From Helicobacteraceae bacterium (GTDB lineage: Bacteria > Campylobacterota > Campylobacteria > Campylobacterales > SZUA-545): a DNA stretch of 9,262 bases. How positions within the stretch are numbered: position 1 is the stretch's first letter; every line of letters begins with the position of its first letter. The stretch is from NCBI GenBank assembly GCA_011390075.1, contig JAABTA010000017.1, positions 1 through 9,262 on the forward strand, given 5' to 3'. The position numbers and the translations under genes are program-made. Below the pieces are notes generated by a model. That model did no database searches. It was not told the origin of the DNA and saw only the letters and a program-made list of their open reading frames with translations. This document shows, piece by piece, positions 1-5,873 of this stretch.

Positions 1-432
1 GAAAGAGTTCCTTTTTGGTTATTGGTGTTTGCTATGTGGATTGTTGCAACGGTGGCAACATTAGGAAGCCTTTTTTTTAGCGAAGTCATGGAGTTTATTC
101 CTTGTAATCTCTGTTGGTATCAGAGGATTTTTATGTATCCACTGACCATTATCTTTTTAGTGGGACTTTCTGATATGAGTAGGAGTGTGATTAAATACTC
201 TTTTCCTTTAGTAATTTTGGGATGGGGTGTCTCTTTTTATCACAATCTTTTGCACTTTGGAATGATCTCTGAAAGTGTTACGCCGTGTGCCTATGGAGTG
301 CCATGTGCTACAAAATATATTGAGTGGTTTGGGTTTGTCACTATTCCATTTCTCTCTTTTGTTGCCTTTTCGATACTTTTACTTCTCACCCTTATATTGA
401 AAGGTAAATTAAAAAATGAAACACGATTGTAA
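1..432 (+). CDS. DsbB/BdbC-family disulfide bond formation protein (5' partial)
   Basis: Inner-membrane oxidoreductase that reoxidises a periplasmic DsbA-type partner and passes the electrons to quinone. The frame is open from base 1, so the start lies upstream; a TTG at 22 is available, but the coding sense before it (ERVPFWLL) fits the family's N-terminus, so probably only a few residues are missing. Of about 143 visible residues there are four hydrophobic segments. The first cysteine pair is in the hallmark IPCNLCWYQR at visible residues 33-42 (C35, C38). The second pair is C96 and C102 (PCAYGVPC), followed by KYIEWFGFVTIP, which is very close to what I remember of Bacillus BdbC. The short four-helix form and CxxCWYQR motif favour BdbC over the larger E. 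coli DsbB. Its stop overlaps the next small ORF by 17 bp, and a matching thioredoxin-fold partner lies 94 bp downstream, which supports a DsbB–DsbA pair. Confidence 0.93.
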   Translation, partial: ERVPFWLLVFAMWIVATVATLGSLFFSEVMEFIPCNLCWYQRIFMYPLTIIFLVGLSDMSRSVIKYSFPLVILGWGVSFYHNLLHFGMISESVTPCAYGVPCATKYIEWFGFVTIPFLSFVAFSILLLLTLILKGKLKNETRL

Positions 433-526
433 AGATATCATGGAGATAGATACATCAAAACGACAAGGTTGCGAGGGCTCTGCCAAAGAGTTCTTTTGCA
501 ACTTATTGGAAGAGGAGATAGATTGA
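416..526 (+). CDS. Small ORF (36 codons, three cysteines) bridging dsbB and the dsbA-like gene
   Basis: An unrecognised 36-residue ORF too short for normal gene finders. It starts with ATG at 416 inside the end of the DsbB gene (17-bp overlap) and stops with TGA at 524-526, whose last base is the A of the downstream ATG (TGATG). A GAAAGG at 399-404 lies 11 bases before the ATG as a possible ribosome-binding site. The peptide begins MKHDCKDIMEID, is soluble-looking and acidic at the end (LLEEEID), and has cysteines at residues 5, 19 and 28. It has no signal peptide or membrane segment, so it would stay in the cytoplasm. The GAG GAG codons near its end (512-517) also serve as the Shine-Dalgarno of the next gene. 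The exact stop/start fit suggests a translated coupler, either a leader peptide whose translation opens the next ribosome site or a small functional protein. Expression is not shown by sequence alone. Confidence 0.55.
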   Translation: MKHDCKDIMEIDTSKRQGCEGSAKEFFCNLLEEEID

Positions 527-1179
527 TGAAAAATAGCATTGTTGTGATTACTGGGATTGTTTTAGTGGTGCTTTTTCTTGTAGGTGGCTATGTGTATAAA
601 CAAAATGCCAATAGCGCTCAAGCGTTTGTAGCGCAAGAGAATTATGGTAGTTTCGTTAAAGACCACTCTCCTACATTGGGAGATAAAGAGGCTAAGGTGC
701 ATATTGTGGAATTTTTTGATCCTCTATGTGGCACTTGCCAGGCATTTTATCCTTTTACGAAAGATCTCTTAAAAAAATACGATGGAAAAGTAAAACTTAC
801 TCTGCGGTATGTTACTTTTCATGAAGGCTCAGAGTTTATTATACGGCTTTTAGAGGCTGCTAAAATGCAGGGAAAATTTTGGGAGAGCCTAGATGTGGTT
901 GTGCAAACTGCAAGTTTTTGGGCGGATCATAACAATCCAAGACCTGAAGCGCTTTGGGGAATATTGGAAAAATCAGAAGTGAAGCTAGACATTAATAAGT
1001 TGCGTTCAGATATCTACTCTGAGGATATTTTGCAAGTGATTCAAGCAGATAGAGCCGATGTGAAAAAATTAGATATTAGAAAAACACCGAGCTTTTTTGT
1101 GAATGGAAAAGCTTTAAAGAATTTTGGTTATAAAGAGTTAGAAGCACTTGTGCAAGAAGAGGTGGAAGCTCAGTATTAA
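526..1179 (+). CDS. DsbA/BdbD-like periplasmic thiol oxidoreductase, membrane-anchored
   Basis: Thioredoxin-fold protein expected to put disulfides into (or shuffle them in) secreted proteins, reoxidised by the DsbB-type protein encoded just upstream. I start it at ATG 526 (217 residues): GAGGAG at 512-517 sits eight bases before it, and the next residues form a signal anchor. A longer reading from TTG 469 adds 19 residues with no sense as a signal and is really the out-of-frame 36-codon ORF. Residues 4-24 are a hydrophobic segment after MKN; an AQA at 31-33 could be a cleavage site, but the distance favours an uncleaved anchor. The active site is FFDPLCGTC with C68 and C71, and the cis-proline loop is KTPSFFVNG (T187-P188). 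A helical insert lies between, as in the DsbA/BdbD group. The CGTC dipeptide differs from the CPHC of E. coli DsbA, so redox potential and role (oxidase or isomerase) cannot be fixed from sequence. Confidence 0.92.
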   Translation: MKNSIVVITGIVLVVLFLVGGYVYKQNANSAQAFVAQENYGSFVKDHSPTLGDKEAKVHIVEFFDPLCGTCQAFYPFTKDLLKKYDGKVKLTLRYVTFHEGSEFIIRLLEAAKMQGKFWESLDVVVQTASFWADHNNPRPEALWGILEKSEVKLDINKLRSDIYSEDILQVIQADRADVKKLDIRKTPSFFVNGKALKNFGYKELEALVQEEVEAQY

Positions 1180-1186
1180 AAAAAAA

Positions 1187-1210
1187 GGGGGGAGTTTAGA
1201 TTTTAAACTC
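1187..1210 (-). terminator. Possible terminator for the minus-strand DUF3817 operon
   Basis: A perfect 7-bp inverted repeat, GAGTTTA (1192-1198) and TAAACTC (1204-1210) with a 5-base loop, spans the stop codon of the minus-strand 75-residue gene. Read on the minus strand it is followed by five Cs and then nine Ts (complement of A9 at 1178-1186), which resembles an intrinsic terminator with a spacer between stem and U-tract. The stem is AT-rich and weak. The stops of the two convergent genes are only 16 bp apart, so some termination signal is expected here. Confidence 0.4.
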
Positions 1211-1423
1211 ACTCTCTATCTCTTGCGCTTTGGCAACTCCTGTAAAGGTTAGCGTGTCCTCTTTGTTAATCAAGAGATCTCGCTTAAGATCTTTGCAAGC
1301 GCTTTTGGCTTCTTTAAAATCAAAAGAACCACTGGCAACAAGCTTTTGCAAAATAGTATGCAAATTCTCATCCTCCTCTTTTTTTAAAAGAGCTAACAGG
1401 ATGAGTTTTTTGCTTATATCCAC
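1196..1423 (-). CDS. Hypothetical small protein (75 aa), coupled to a DUF3817 gene
   Basis: I do not recognise this protein. It starts with GTG (1421-1423), whose G is also the last base of the upstream gene's TAG stop (TAGTG), so it is probably translated by reinitiation; no good Shine-Dalgarno precedes it. The protein is short, charged and soluble, with no signal peptide or membrane segment. The first half reads as two helices (residues 2-31, DISKKLILLALLKKEEDEN then LHTILQKLVASG). A charged helix with the only cysteine follows, ending KDLKRDLLI, and then a probable beta strand, DTLTFTGVAKAQEIE. A helix followed by a 'LTFTGVAKA' strand recalls the wing of winged-helix proteins, but this is only a resemblance and no DNA-binding role should be assumed. 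Codon use looks like the neighbours. The tail-to-tail arrangement with the dsb operon argues it belongs only with the DUF3817 gene. Confidence 0.75.
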   Translation of the reverse strand: MDISKKLILLALLKKEEDENLHTILQKLVASGSFDFKEAKSACKDLKRDLLINKEDTLTFTGVAKAQEIESEFKI

Positions 1424-1731
1424 TAAGCTCTACTTTTGATGAGGTGGTGCTCTTTGAGTCTCTTTTCTAGATGAAAAGTTCCAAATGGAACTAAAGAGGT
1501 GATAAAAGCATAGAGGTTAAAGCCAAATACCCATTTGTGTTCTCTTGCTGCACTTGCTAAAAAAACAACAAAAAGAATAAAAAGTCCTCCATGAGCCATT
1601 CCCACAACTTTGACCCAACTAGGATCACCTCCTATATACTTAATAGGCATAGCAATAAAGAGCAGAGCAATATAGGACAACCCTTCTAAAAATGCAATCA
1701 ATCGTAATCTTCCAATTTTTGTATCCAACAT
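1423..1731 (-). CDS. DUF3817-family small integral membrane protein
   Basis: Member of the DUF3817 family (small bacterial membrane proteins related to Bacillus YdzA); the function is unknown. I choose ATG 1731 (102 residues, MLDTKIGRLR), because family members start just before the G-R-L-R motif. A longer TTG start at 1749 would add six residues (MKVKHY) but has no ribosome site, whereas a GTGAAG lies a few bases before the ATG. The family signature is clear: GRLRLIAFLEGLSY at residues 7-20, AMPIKYIGGDP about 27-37, and VGMAHGGLFILF about 43-54, where conserved E and H residues lie at or in membrane segments. About three membrane helices are visible, the last near residues 70-86, with a basic C-terminal tail (EKRLKEHHLIKSRA). 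It heads a two-gene minus-strand unit. Its GGDP codons contain a perfect Shine-Dalgarno-like 12-mer (see findings). Confidence 0.88.
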   Translation of the reverse strand: MLDTKIGRLRLIAFLEGLSYIALLFIAMPIKYIGGDPSWVKVVGMAHGGLFILFVVFLASAAREHKWVFGFNLYAFITSLVPFGTFHLEKRLKEHHLIKSRA

Positions 1732-1852
1732 GTAATGCTTCACTTTCAAAATGGTTTGCGAGATCTTAGTATTAAATTTTAAAAAGAAGCTTAAGGGGTA
1801 TATTTAAAGTTGTAGAAGTTCTAGTTAATGGCATATAAAGTATAATAATCAA
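1732..1852. promoter_or_regulatory. Divergent intergenic region between DUF3817 and pyrD
   Basis: This AT-rich 121-bp gap must hold promoters for both directions. The plus side is described separately. For the minus side the best -10 candidates are TATACT (complement of 1839-1844, overlapping the pyrD -10 on the opposite strand) and a nearer TAATACT (complement of 1767-1773) that would give a leader of roughly 30 bases. Neither has a clear -35. A short inverted repeat TAGAA-g-TTCTA at 1813-1823 lies where the pyrD -35 element would be and could be an operator, though an 11-bp palindrome is weak evidence. Confidence 0.45.
1841..1846 (+). promoter_or_regulatory. Predicted -10 box (TATAAT) of the pyrD operon
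   Basis: A perfect TATAAT preceded by an AT-rich stretch, typical of Campylobacterota vegetative promoters, which often lack a -35 consensus. A start of transcription about seven bases past the box falls at about 1853, the A of the pyrD ATG, and no Shine-Dalgarno is present. The transcript may therefore be leaderless. A second weaker TATAAA at 1834-1839 would give a leader of only about seven bases. Confidence 0.65.
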
Positions 1853-2914
1853 ATGATACGATATAACCATATAAAAAAACTACTTTTCAAGATAGATCCA
1901 GAGCGAGTCCATCAAGGTGTAGAGAGACTTTTGCCACTTATGGCAAAGTGCCCTATTACAACCAATATGTTTGCAAAAAGATCTATCTTTAGCGATACTG
2001 TTTTAGAACAAGAGCTCTTTGGAAGAAAGTTTTACAATCCTGTTGGTTTAGCTGCTGGTTATGATAAAGATGCAAAGATGCTTAGCTTTCTCCCTCTTTT
2101 AGGATTTGGTTTTGTAGAGGTGGGCACGGTGACACCACTGCCACAAAAGGGCAATCCAAAACCTAGACTTTTTCGGCATAAACAGGAGGAGTCTTTGCAA
2201 AATGCGATGGGATTTAACAATAGTGGCATGGAGGCTATGGCAAAAAGATTAGAAAGACTCACCCCTTTTTCTATTCCCATAGGTGTAAATATTGGAAAAA
2301 ACAAACTCACCGAGCCAGAACAGGCCATTGAGGACTATGCACAATTAGTGCAAAAGCTTGAGGGTTTTGCTGATTATATTGTTGTAAATATCTCCTCTCC
2401 AAACACTCCAGGTTTGAGAGATCTGCAAAACGAGGCATTTATCGAGGAGCTTTTTACCAGATTAAAAAAACTGAGTCATCGGCCAATCCTTTTAAAAGTT
2501 GCTCCAGATCTCAAAGCGCAAGATGCCATCGCTCTTTGCAAAAAAGCAGTAGAGGAGGGTGCTAGTGGTATTATTGCCACCAATACAAGCAATGACTACT
2601 CCCTTGTAGCCAACCCAAAGCCTACAGGTGGTATAAGTGGCAAGGTTTTACAAAAGAAAAGTTTTGCTCTGTTTGAAGAGCTTGCCAAAGAACTTTTTGG
2701 AAAAACAACACTGATCAGTGTTGGTGGCATCGACGATGCTGACGAGGTCTACAAAAGAATTCGCGCTGGAGCCTCTTTGGTGCAGGTCTATACTGCACTG
2801 ATATACAATGGGCCAAAGCTAGTTTATAGACTCAATCAAGGTCTTACAAAAAACCTCAAACGAGATGGTTTTAACTCGATTACTGAAGCTATAGGAGCTG
2901 ATAGAAAACAATGA
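1853..2914 (+). CDS. pyrD: Dihydroorotate dehydrogenase (quinone), class 2
   Basis: Membrane-associated flavoenzyme that oxidises dihydroorotate to orotate in pyrimidine synthesis and passes electrons to the quinone pool. At 353 residues it has the class 2 length, with the N-terminal helical extension that binds membrane and quinone (residues 1-40, KKLLFKIDPERVHQGVE, matching the family's LFxLDPExxH start). The TIM barrel follows: NPVGLAAGYDKD (62-73), EVGTVTPLPQKGNPKPRLFR (89-108), MGFNNSG (119-125) for FMN/orotate, and NISSPNTPGLR (179-189), in which the class 2 catalytic base is a serine (S182 by alignment with E. coli S175) rather than the class 1 cysteine. KVAPDL (215-220), IATNTS (241-246), GGISG (259-263) and SVGGI (289-293) complete the FMN site. 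The start is fixed because the family N-terminus begins here and there is no other in-frame start nearby. The stop overlaps the next ORF by ATGA. Confidence 0.98.
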   Translation: MIRYNHIKKLLFKIDPERVHQGVERLLPLMAKCPITTNMFAKRSIFSDTVLEQELFGRKFYNPVGLAAGYDKDAKMLSFLPLLGFGFVEVGTVTPLPQKGNPKPRLFRHKQEESLQNAMGFNNSGMEAMAKRLERLTPFSIPIGVNIGKNKLTEPEQAIEDYAQLVQKLEGFADYIVVNISSPNTPGLRDLQNEAFIEELFTRLKKLSHRPILLKVAPDLKAQDAIALCKKAVEEGASGIIATNTSNDYSLVANPKPTGGISGKVLQKKSFALFEELAKELFGKTTLISVGGIDDADEVYKRIRAGASLVQVYTALIYNGPKLVYRLNQGLTKNLKRDGFNSITEAIGADRKQ

Positions 2915-2952
2915 GATTACTACTATTTTTTTTAATTTACACAGGAGTATTA

Positions 2953-4212
2953 ATGTCCAATTCTTTACCAAAACACTACACAACAACCCTAGATAATGGT
3001 CTTGAGGTGGTTGCTATTCCTATGCATAATGACTCCAATGTTATTAGCATAGATCTTTTTTATAAAGCTGGAAGTCGTAATGAGATTATGGGAAAATCTG
3101 GGCTTGCCCACATGCTTGAACACATGAATTTTAAATCCACCAAAGAGCTAGAATCAGGAGAGTTTGACAAAATTGTCAAAGGCTTTGGTGGTGTTAACAA
3201 CGCCTCTACAAGTTTTGACTACACGCACTATTTTATTAAATCGAGCACCGATAATTTAGAGAAGTCTCTCCCCCTTTTTAAGGAGATGATGACCAATTTA
3301 GAGCTTAAAGATGAGGAGTTCCAGCCAGAAAGAGATGTGGTGATGGAAGAGAGATTGTGGAGGACAGATAACAACCCAATGGGATTTTTGTACTTTAATC
3401 TTTTTAACCACCTCTATGTCTACCATCCTTACCACTGGACACCTATAGGTTTTATAGAAGATATTAGAAGCTGGAGCGTACAAGATCTGAGAAAATTTTA
3501 TGAAACATACTACCAACCGCAAAATGCCATTTTAATTATTGCAGGTGATATTACAAAAGAGAGAGTCTTTGAACAGGCAAAGAAAACTTTTAAAGATGTC
3601 CCTAATCGTGGAGATGTTCCTAAAGTGCACATGATAGAGCCAGAACAAAAGGGTGCAAAAAGAATTGAGCTAGAGTATGAAACCCAAGTGGAGATGGTTG
3701 CTATAGCTTATAAAATTCCAAATTACGAGGATAAAGACACAACCACACTCAACGCCATAGCTGAACTTTTAGGAAGTGGGAAAAGCTCTCCGTTGCAGCA
3801 GAGATTAGTAGATGAGAAAAAGCTTGCAAACTCTGTCTATGCATATGCTCTAGAACTTAAAGATCCTGGAGTGTTTTTGTTTATGGCAATATGCAACCCA
3901 GGGGTGAGTGCAGAGAGTGTAGAGAAAGAGATACTGCACACAATCGAAGAGATAAAAACCGAAAAAGTAGAGCAGGATGAACTGGAAAAACTTAAAATAA
4001 ATACAAAAGCAGATTTTATCTTTTCACTGGAGAACTCAAGCAGTGTGAGTAATATTTTTGGTGCCTATCTTGTGCGAGGAAATTTAGAGCCTCTAGAGAC
4101 TTACGAACAGGCAATCGAAGATCTCAATGCAACAGCAATACAAGAAGTTGCAAACAGATATTTTGTGAATAAAAAATCTACAACCGTTATTTTAAGAAAA
4201 GGAAATAAATGA
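2953..4212 (+). CDS. M16-family zinc metallopeptidase (HP1012-like)
   Basis: Pitrilysin/insulinase-family peptidase. Its physiological substrate in this phylum is not known to me. The inverted zinc motif HMLEH gives H53, E56 and H57, and the distal glutamate ligand is in VVMEERLWRTDN (E132/E133, most likely the second). The C-terminal, non-catalytic M16 domain follows from about residue 200, with the usual GSGKSSPLQQRLVDEKKLA signature. Length (419 residues) fits the two-domain bacterial form. It closely follows my memory of Helicobacter HP1012, including FKSTKxLxxGEFDKIVKxFGG and YHPYHWTPIGF. Start choice: ATG 2953 has AGGAG five bases before it and begins like HP1012. A longer reading from ATG 2911 overlaps the pyrD stop (ATGA) and adds 14 residues of hydrophobic leader (MRLLLFFLIYTGVL), a possible weak signal peptide. 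Either is possible, so cytoplasmic or exported location is open. The stop overlaps dapA by ATGA. Confidence 0.93.
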   Translation: MSNSLPKHYTTTLDNGLEVVAIPMHNDSNVISIDLFYKAGSRNEIMGKSGLAHMLEHMNFKSTKELESGEFDKIVKGFGGVNNASTSFDYTHYFIKSSTDNLEKSLPLFKEMMTNLELKDEEFQPERDVVMEERLWRTDNNPMGFLYFNLFNHLYVYHPYHWTPIGFIEDIRSWSVQDLRKFYETYYQPQNAILIIAGDITKERVFEQAKKTFKDVPNRGDVPKVHMIEPEQKGAKRIELEYETQVEMVAIAYKIPNYEDKDTTTLNAIAELLGSGKSSPLQQRLVDEKKLANSVYAYALELKDPGVFLFMAICNPGVSAESVEKEILHTIEEIKTEKVEQDELEKLKINTKADFIFSLENSSSVSNIFGAYLVRGNLEPLETYEQAIEDLNATAIQEVANRYFVNKKSTTVILRKGNK

Positions 4213-5087
4213 AAACAATCACAGGTGCAATGACAGCATTAGTTACACCATTTAAAAATGGCAAAGTCGATGAAGAGACCTATGCCAAATTAATACAAAG
4301 ACAGATAGATAATAATATAGATGCTGTGGTTCCTGTTGGTACAACAGGAGAGAGCGCAACGCTTACACACAATGAACATAAAAAATGTATAGAGATTGCT
4401 GTGGCTGTTGCAAAGGGTACGCGAGCAAAGGTAGTAGCAGGGGCTGGAAGTAATGCCACCCATGAATCTATTGATTTGGCAAAATTCGCCCAAGGTGCAG
4501 GAGCAGACGGGCTGCTATGCGTTACTCCGTACTATAACAAGCCAACCCAAGAGGGGCTCTATCAGCACTACAAAGCTATTGCTGACGCGGTGGATATTGA
4601 TGTTATGCTCTATAATGTGCCAGGAAGAACAGGAACAGATATAGAAGCAAATACGGTGATTAAAATGTTTGATGAGATTAGCAATATCAACTCAATCAAA
4701 GAGGCAACAGGGAGCCTTGCTCGTGTGATTGAACTCCACTCAAAAAGAGAAGATTTAGCTATTATTAGCGGAGAAGATGCTATCAACTATCCAATGACAG
4801 CCAGTGGTGGGGTAGGGTGTATTTCTGTGACAGCCAACCTCCTACCAAAAGAGATTGCAGATCTTATCCATTTAACGCGCGATGGGAAACATCAAGAAGC
4901 ACAAGCACTTAATAATAAACTTTTTGCTATAAATGCAGCTCTTTTTATAGAGAGCAATCCAATACCAATTAAAGCTGCAATGTATATAGCTGGACTTATT
5001 CCAACTTTAGAGTATAGATTACCACTTACGCCAATGTCAGATGAAAACTATAAATATTTAGAAAAAGTAGTGAAAGAGTATATATAA
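4209..5087 (+). CDS. dapA: 4-hydroxy-tetrahydrodipicolinate synthase
   Basis: Condenses pyruvate with aspartate-semialdehyde, the first committed step to diaminopimelate (for peptidoglycan) and lysine. At 292 residues it is the normal length. The active site is complete: Schiff-base lysine K164 in SIKEATG, proton-relay tyrosine Y135 in YNVPGRTG with R140, the threonine pair T45-T46 in VPVGTTGESATL, and the neighbour-subunit tyrosine in TPYYNKP (Y108/Y109). The start MKTITGAMTALVTPF is the canonical family N-terminus. Its ATG overlaps the stop of the M16 gene by four bases (ATGA), so translation is probably coupled. It ends 15 bases before the start of the reductase gene. The allosteric lysine site cannot be judged confidently by eye. 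Confidence 0.98.
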   Translation: MKTITGAMTALVTPFKNGKVDEETYAKLIQRQIDNNIDAVVPVGTTGESATLTHNEHKKCIEIAVAVAKGTRAKVVAGAGSNATHESIDLAKFAQGAGADGLLCVTPYYNKPTQEGLYQHYKAIADAVDIDVMLYNVPGRTGTDIEANTVIKMFDEISNINSIKEATGSLARVIELHSKREDLAIISGEDAINYPMTASGGVGCISVTANLLPKEIADLIHLTRDGKHQEAQALNNKLFAINAALFIESNPIPIKAAMYIAGLIPTLEYRLPLTPMSDENYKYLEKVVKEYI

Positions 5088-5102
5088 TTGAAGGAAAAAC
5101 AG

Positions 5103-5873
5103 ATGTTTCAAGGAAAAACTTTAGTATTAAGCGGTGGTACAAAAGGAATTGGAAAAGATATAATTTATCAATTTGCCCAGCAAGGGTGTGATATTGCTTT
5201 TACCTATAACTCCCAAGAAGAAGAGGCAAAAAATATAGCGGCAGATCTCAGCGCTACTTTCGGGGTCAAGGCAAAATACTATCCACTGAATATTTTAGAG
5301 CCAGAACAGTATAGAGATCTCTTTAAAGAGATTGATAAAGATTTTGAGAGAGTGGACTTTTTTATCTCCAATGCAATCATCTCAGGGCGACCTGTTGTTG
5401 GTGGATTTGCACCCTTTATGAGGCTCAAACCAAAGGGTATGAGCAATATCTACACAGCAACAGTGCTTGCCTTTGTAGTTGGAGCGCAAGAGGCTGCCAA
5501 AAGAATGATGCAAGTTGGTGGTGGATCGATTGTCTCTTTAAGCTCTACGGGGAATTTAGTTCATATAGAAAACTATACAGGACACGGGTCTTCTAAAGCG
5601 GCCGTTGAGACAGTTGTGAAGTATGCAGCGCTGGAACTGGCAGAAGAGAATATTAGAGTCAATGCAGTCTCTGGAGGGCCAATTGAGACAGACGCTTTAA
5701 AAAAGTTTCCTAAATACGATGAGCTTAAAAAGGGTATTGTTGAAAGAACACCTCTAGGAAGAATTGGAAGGCCAGATGATCTTGGTGGCGTGGCAAAGTT
5801 TCTCTGCACAGAAGATGCCAAATGGATCACAGGGCAGACAATTATTGTTGATGGTGGAAGTACCTTTAGCTAA
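5103..5873 (+). CDS. FabL-like enoyl-[acyl-carrier-protein] reductase (SDR superfamily)
   Basis: Probable NAD(P)H-dependent enoyl-ACP reductase of fatty-acid elongation, usually annotated only as 'SDR'. Start: ATG 5103 with AAGGA at 5091-5095 seven bases upstream. A TTG at 5088 directly after the dapA stop would add five residues but overlaps this ribosome site. The Rossmann glycine motif is GGTKGIG (11-17). The catalytic tyrosine and lysine are spaced Y158-x6-K165 (ENYTGHGSSKAA), the spacing of enoyl-ACP reductases, not the Y-x3-K of classical SDRs; four residues before K165 there is H161, not Y. The VNAVSGGPIETDALKKFP stretch (187-204) and GQTIIVDGG (244-252) closely match what I remember of Bacillus FabL (VNAVSGG.IDTDALKHFP). 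At 256 residues the length fits. Its stop overlaps pgsA (TAATG), placing it in a membrane-lipid context. The orthologue in H. pylori (HP1014) was, as I recall, labelled a steroid dehydrogenase, which I think is wrong. Confidence 0.9.
   Translation: MFQGKTLVLSGGTKGIGKDIIYQFAQQGCDIAFTYNSQEEEAKNIAADLSATFGVKAKYYPLNILEPEQYRDLFKEIDKDFERVDFFISNAIISGRPVVGGFAPFMRLKPKGMSNIYTATVLAFVVGAQEAAKRMMQVGGGSIVSLSSTGNLVHIENYTGHGSSKAAVETVVKYAALELAEENIRVNAVSGGPIETDALKKFPKYDELKKGIVERTPLGRIGRPDDLGGVAKFLCTEDAKWITGQTIIVDGGSTFS

Noticed and set aside
469..525. Longer N-terminus for the DsbA-like protein from TTG 469
   Set aside because: The extra 19 residues are arginine-rich, place the signal anchor internally and coincide with another frame that fits the gene junction; GAGGAG before ATG 526 decides the start.
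1178..1192. A9–G6 homopolymer run as a possible phase-variation tract
   Set aside because: It lies between two convergent stop codons, not in a reading frame or promoter, and six Gs is short for slippage in this phylum. It is better explained as the U-tract side of a terminator.
1230..1439. 69-codon plus-strand frame opposite the 75-aa minus-strand gene
   Set aside because: Low-complexity serine/lysine/leucine-rich product with no ribosome site. The minus-strand reading has a better amino-acid pattern and fits the TAGTG coupling.
1477..1492. AGTTCC–AAAT–GGAACT hairpin as a regulatory element
   Set aside because: A single 6-bp stem inside DUF3817 coding sequence (LVPFGTF), with no U-tract or alternative pairing; expected by chance at this length.
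4290..4644. Short frames on both strands inside dapA
   Set aside because: dapA is complete with all catalytic residues, and the alternative frames have no start signals or protein-like composition.
5088..5102. TTG start for the reductase immediately after the dapA stop
   Set aside because: It would place the ribosome site AAGGA inside the coding region and leave none upstream; ATG 5103 is seven bases after that site and matches the family N-terminus.
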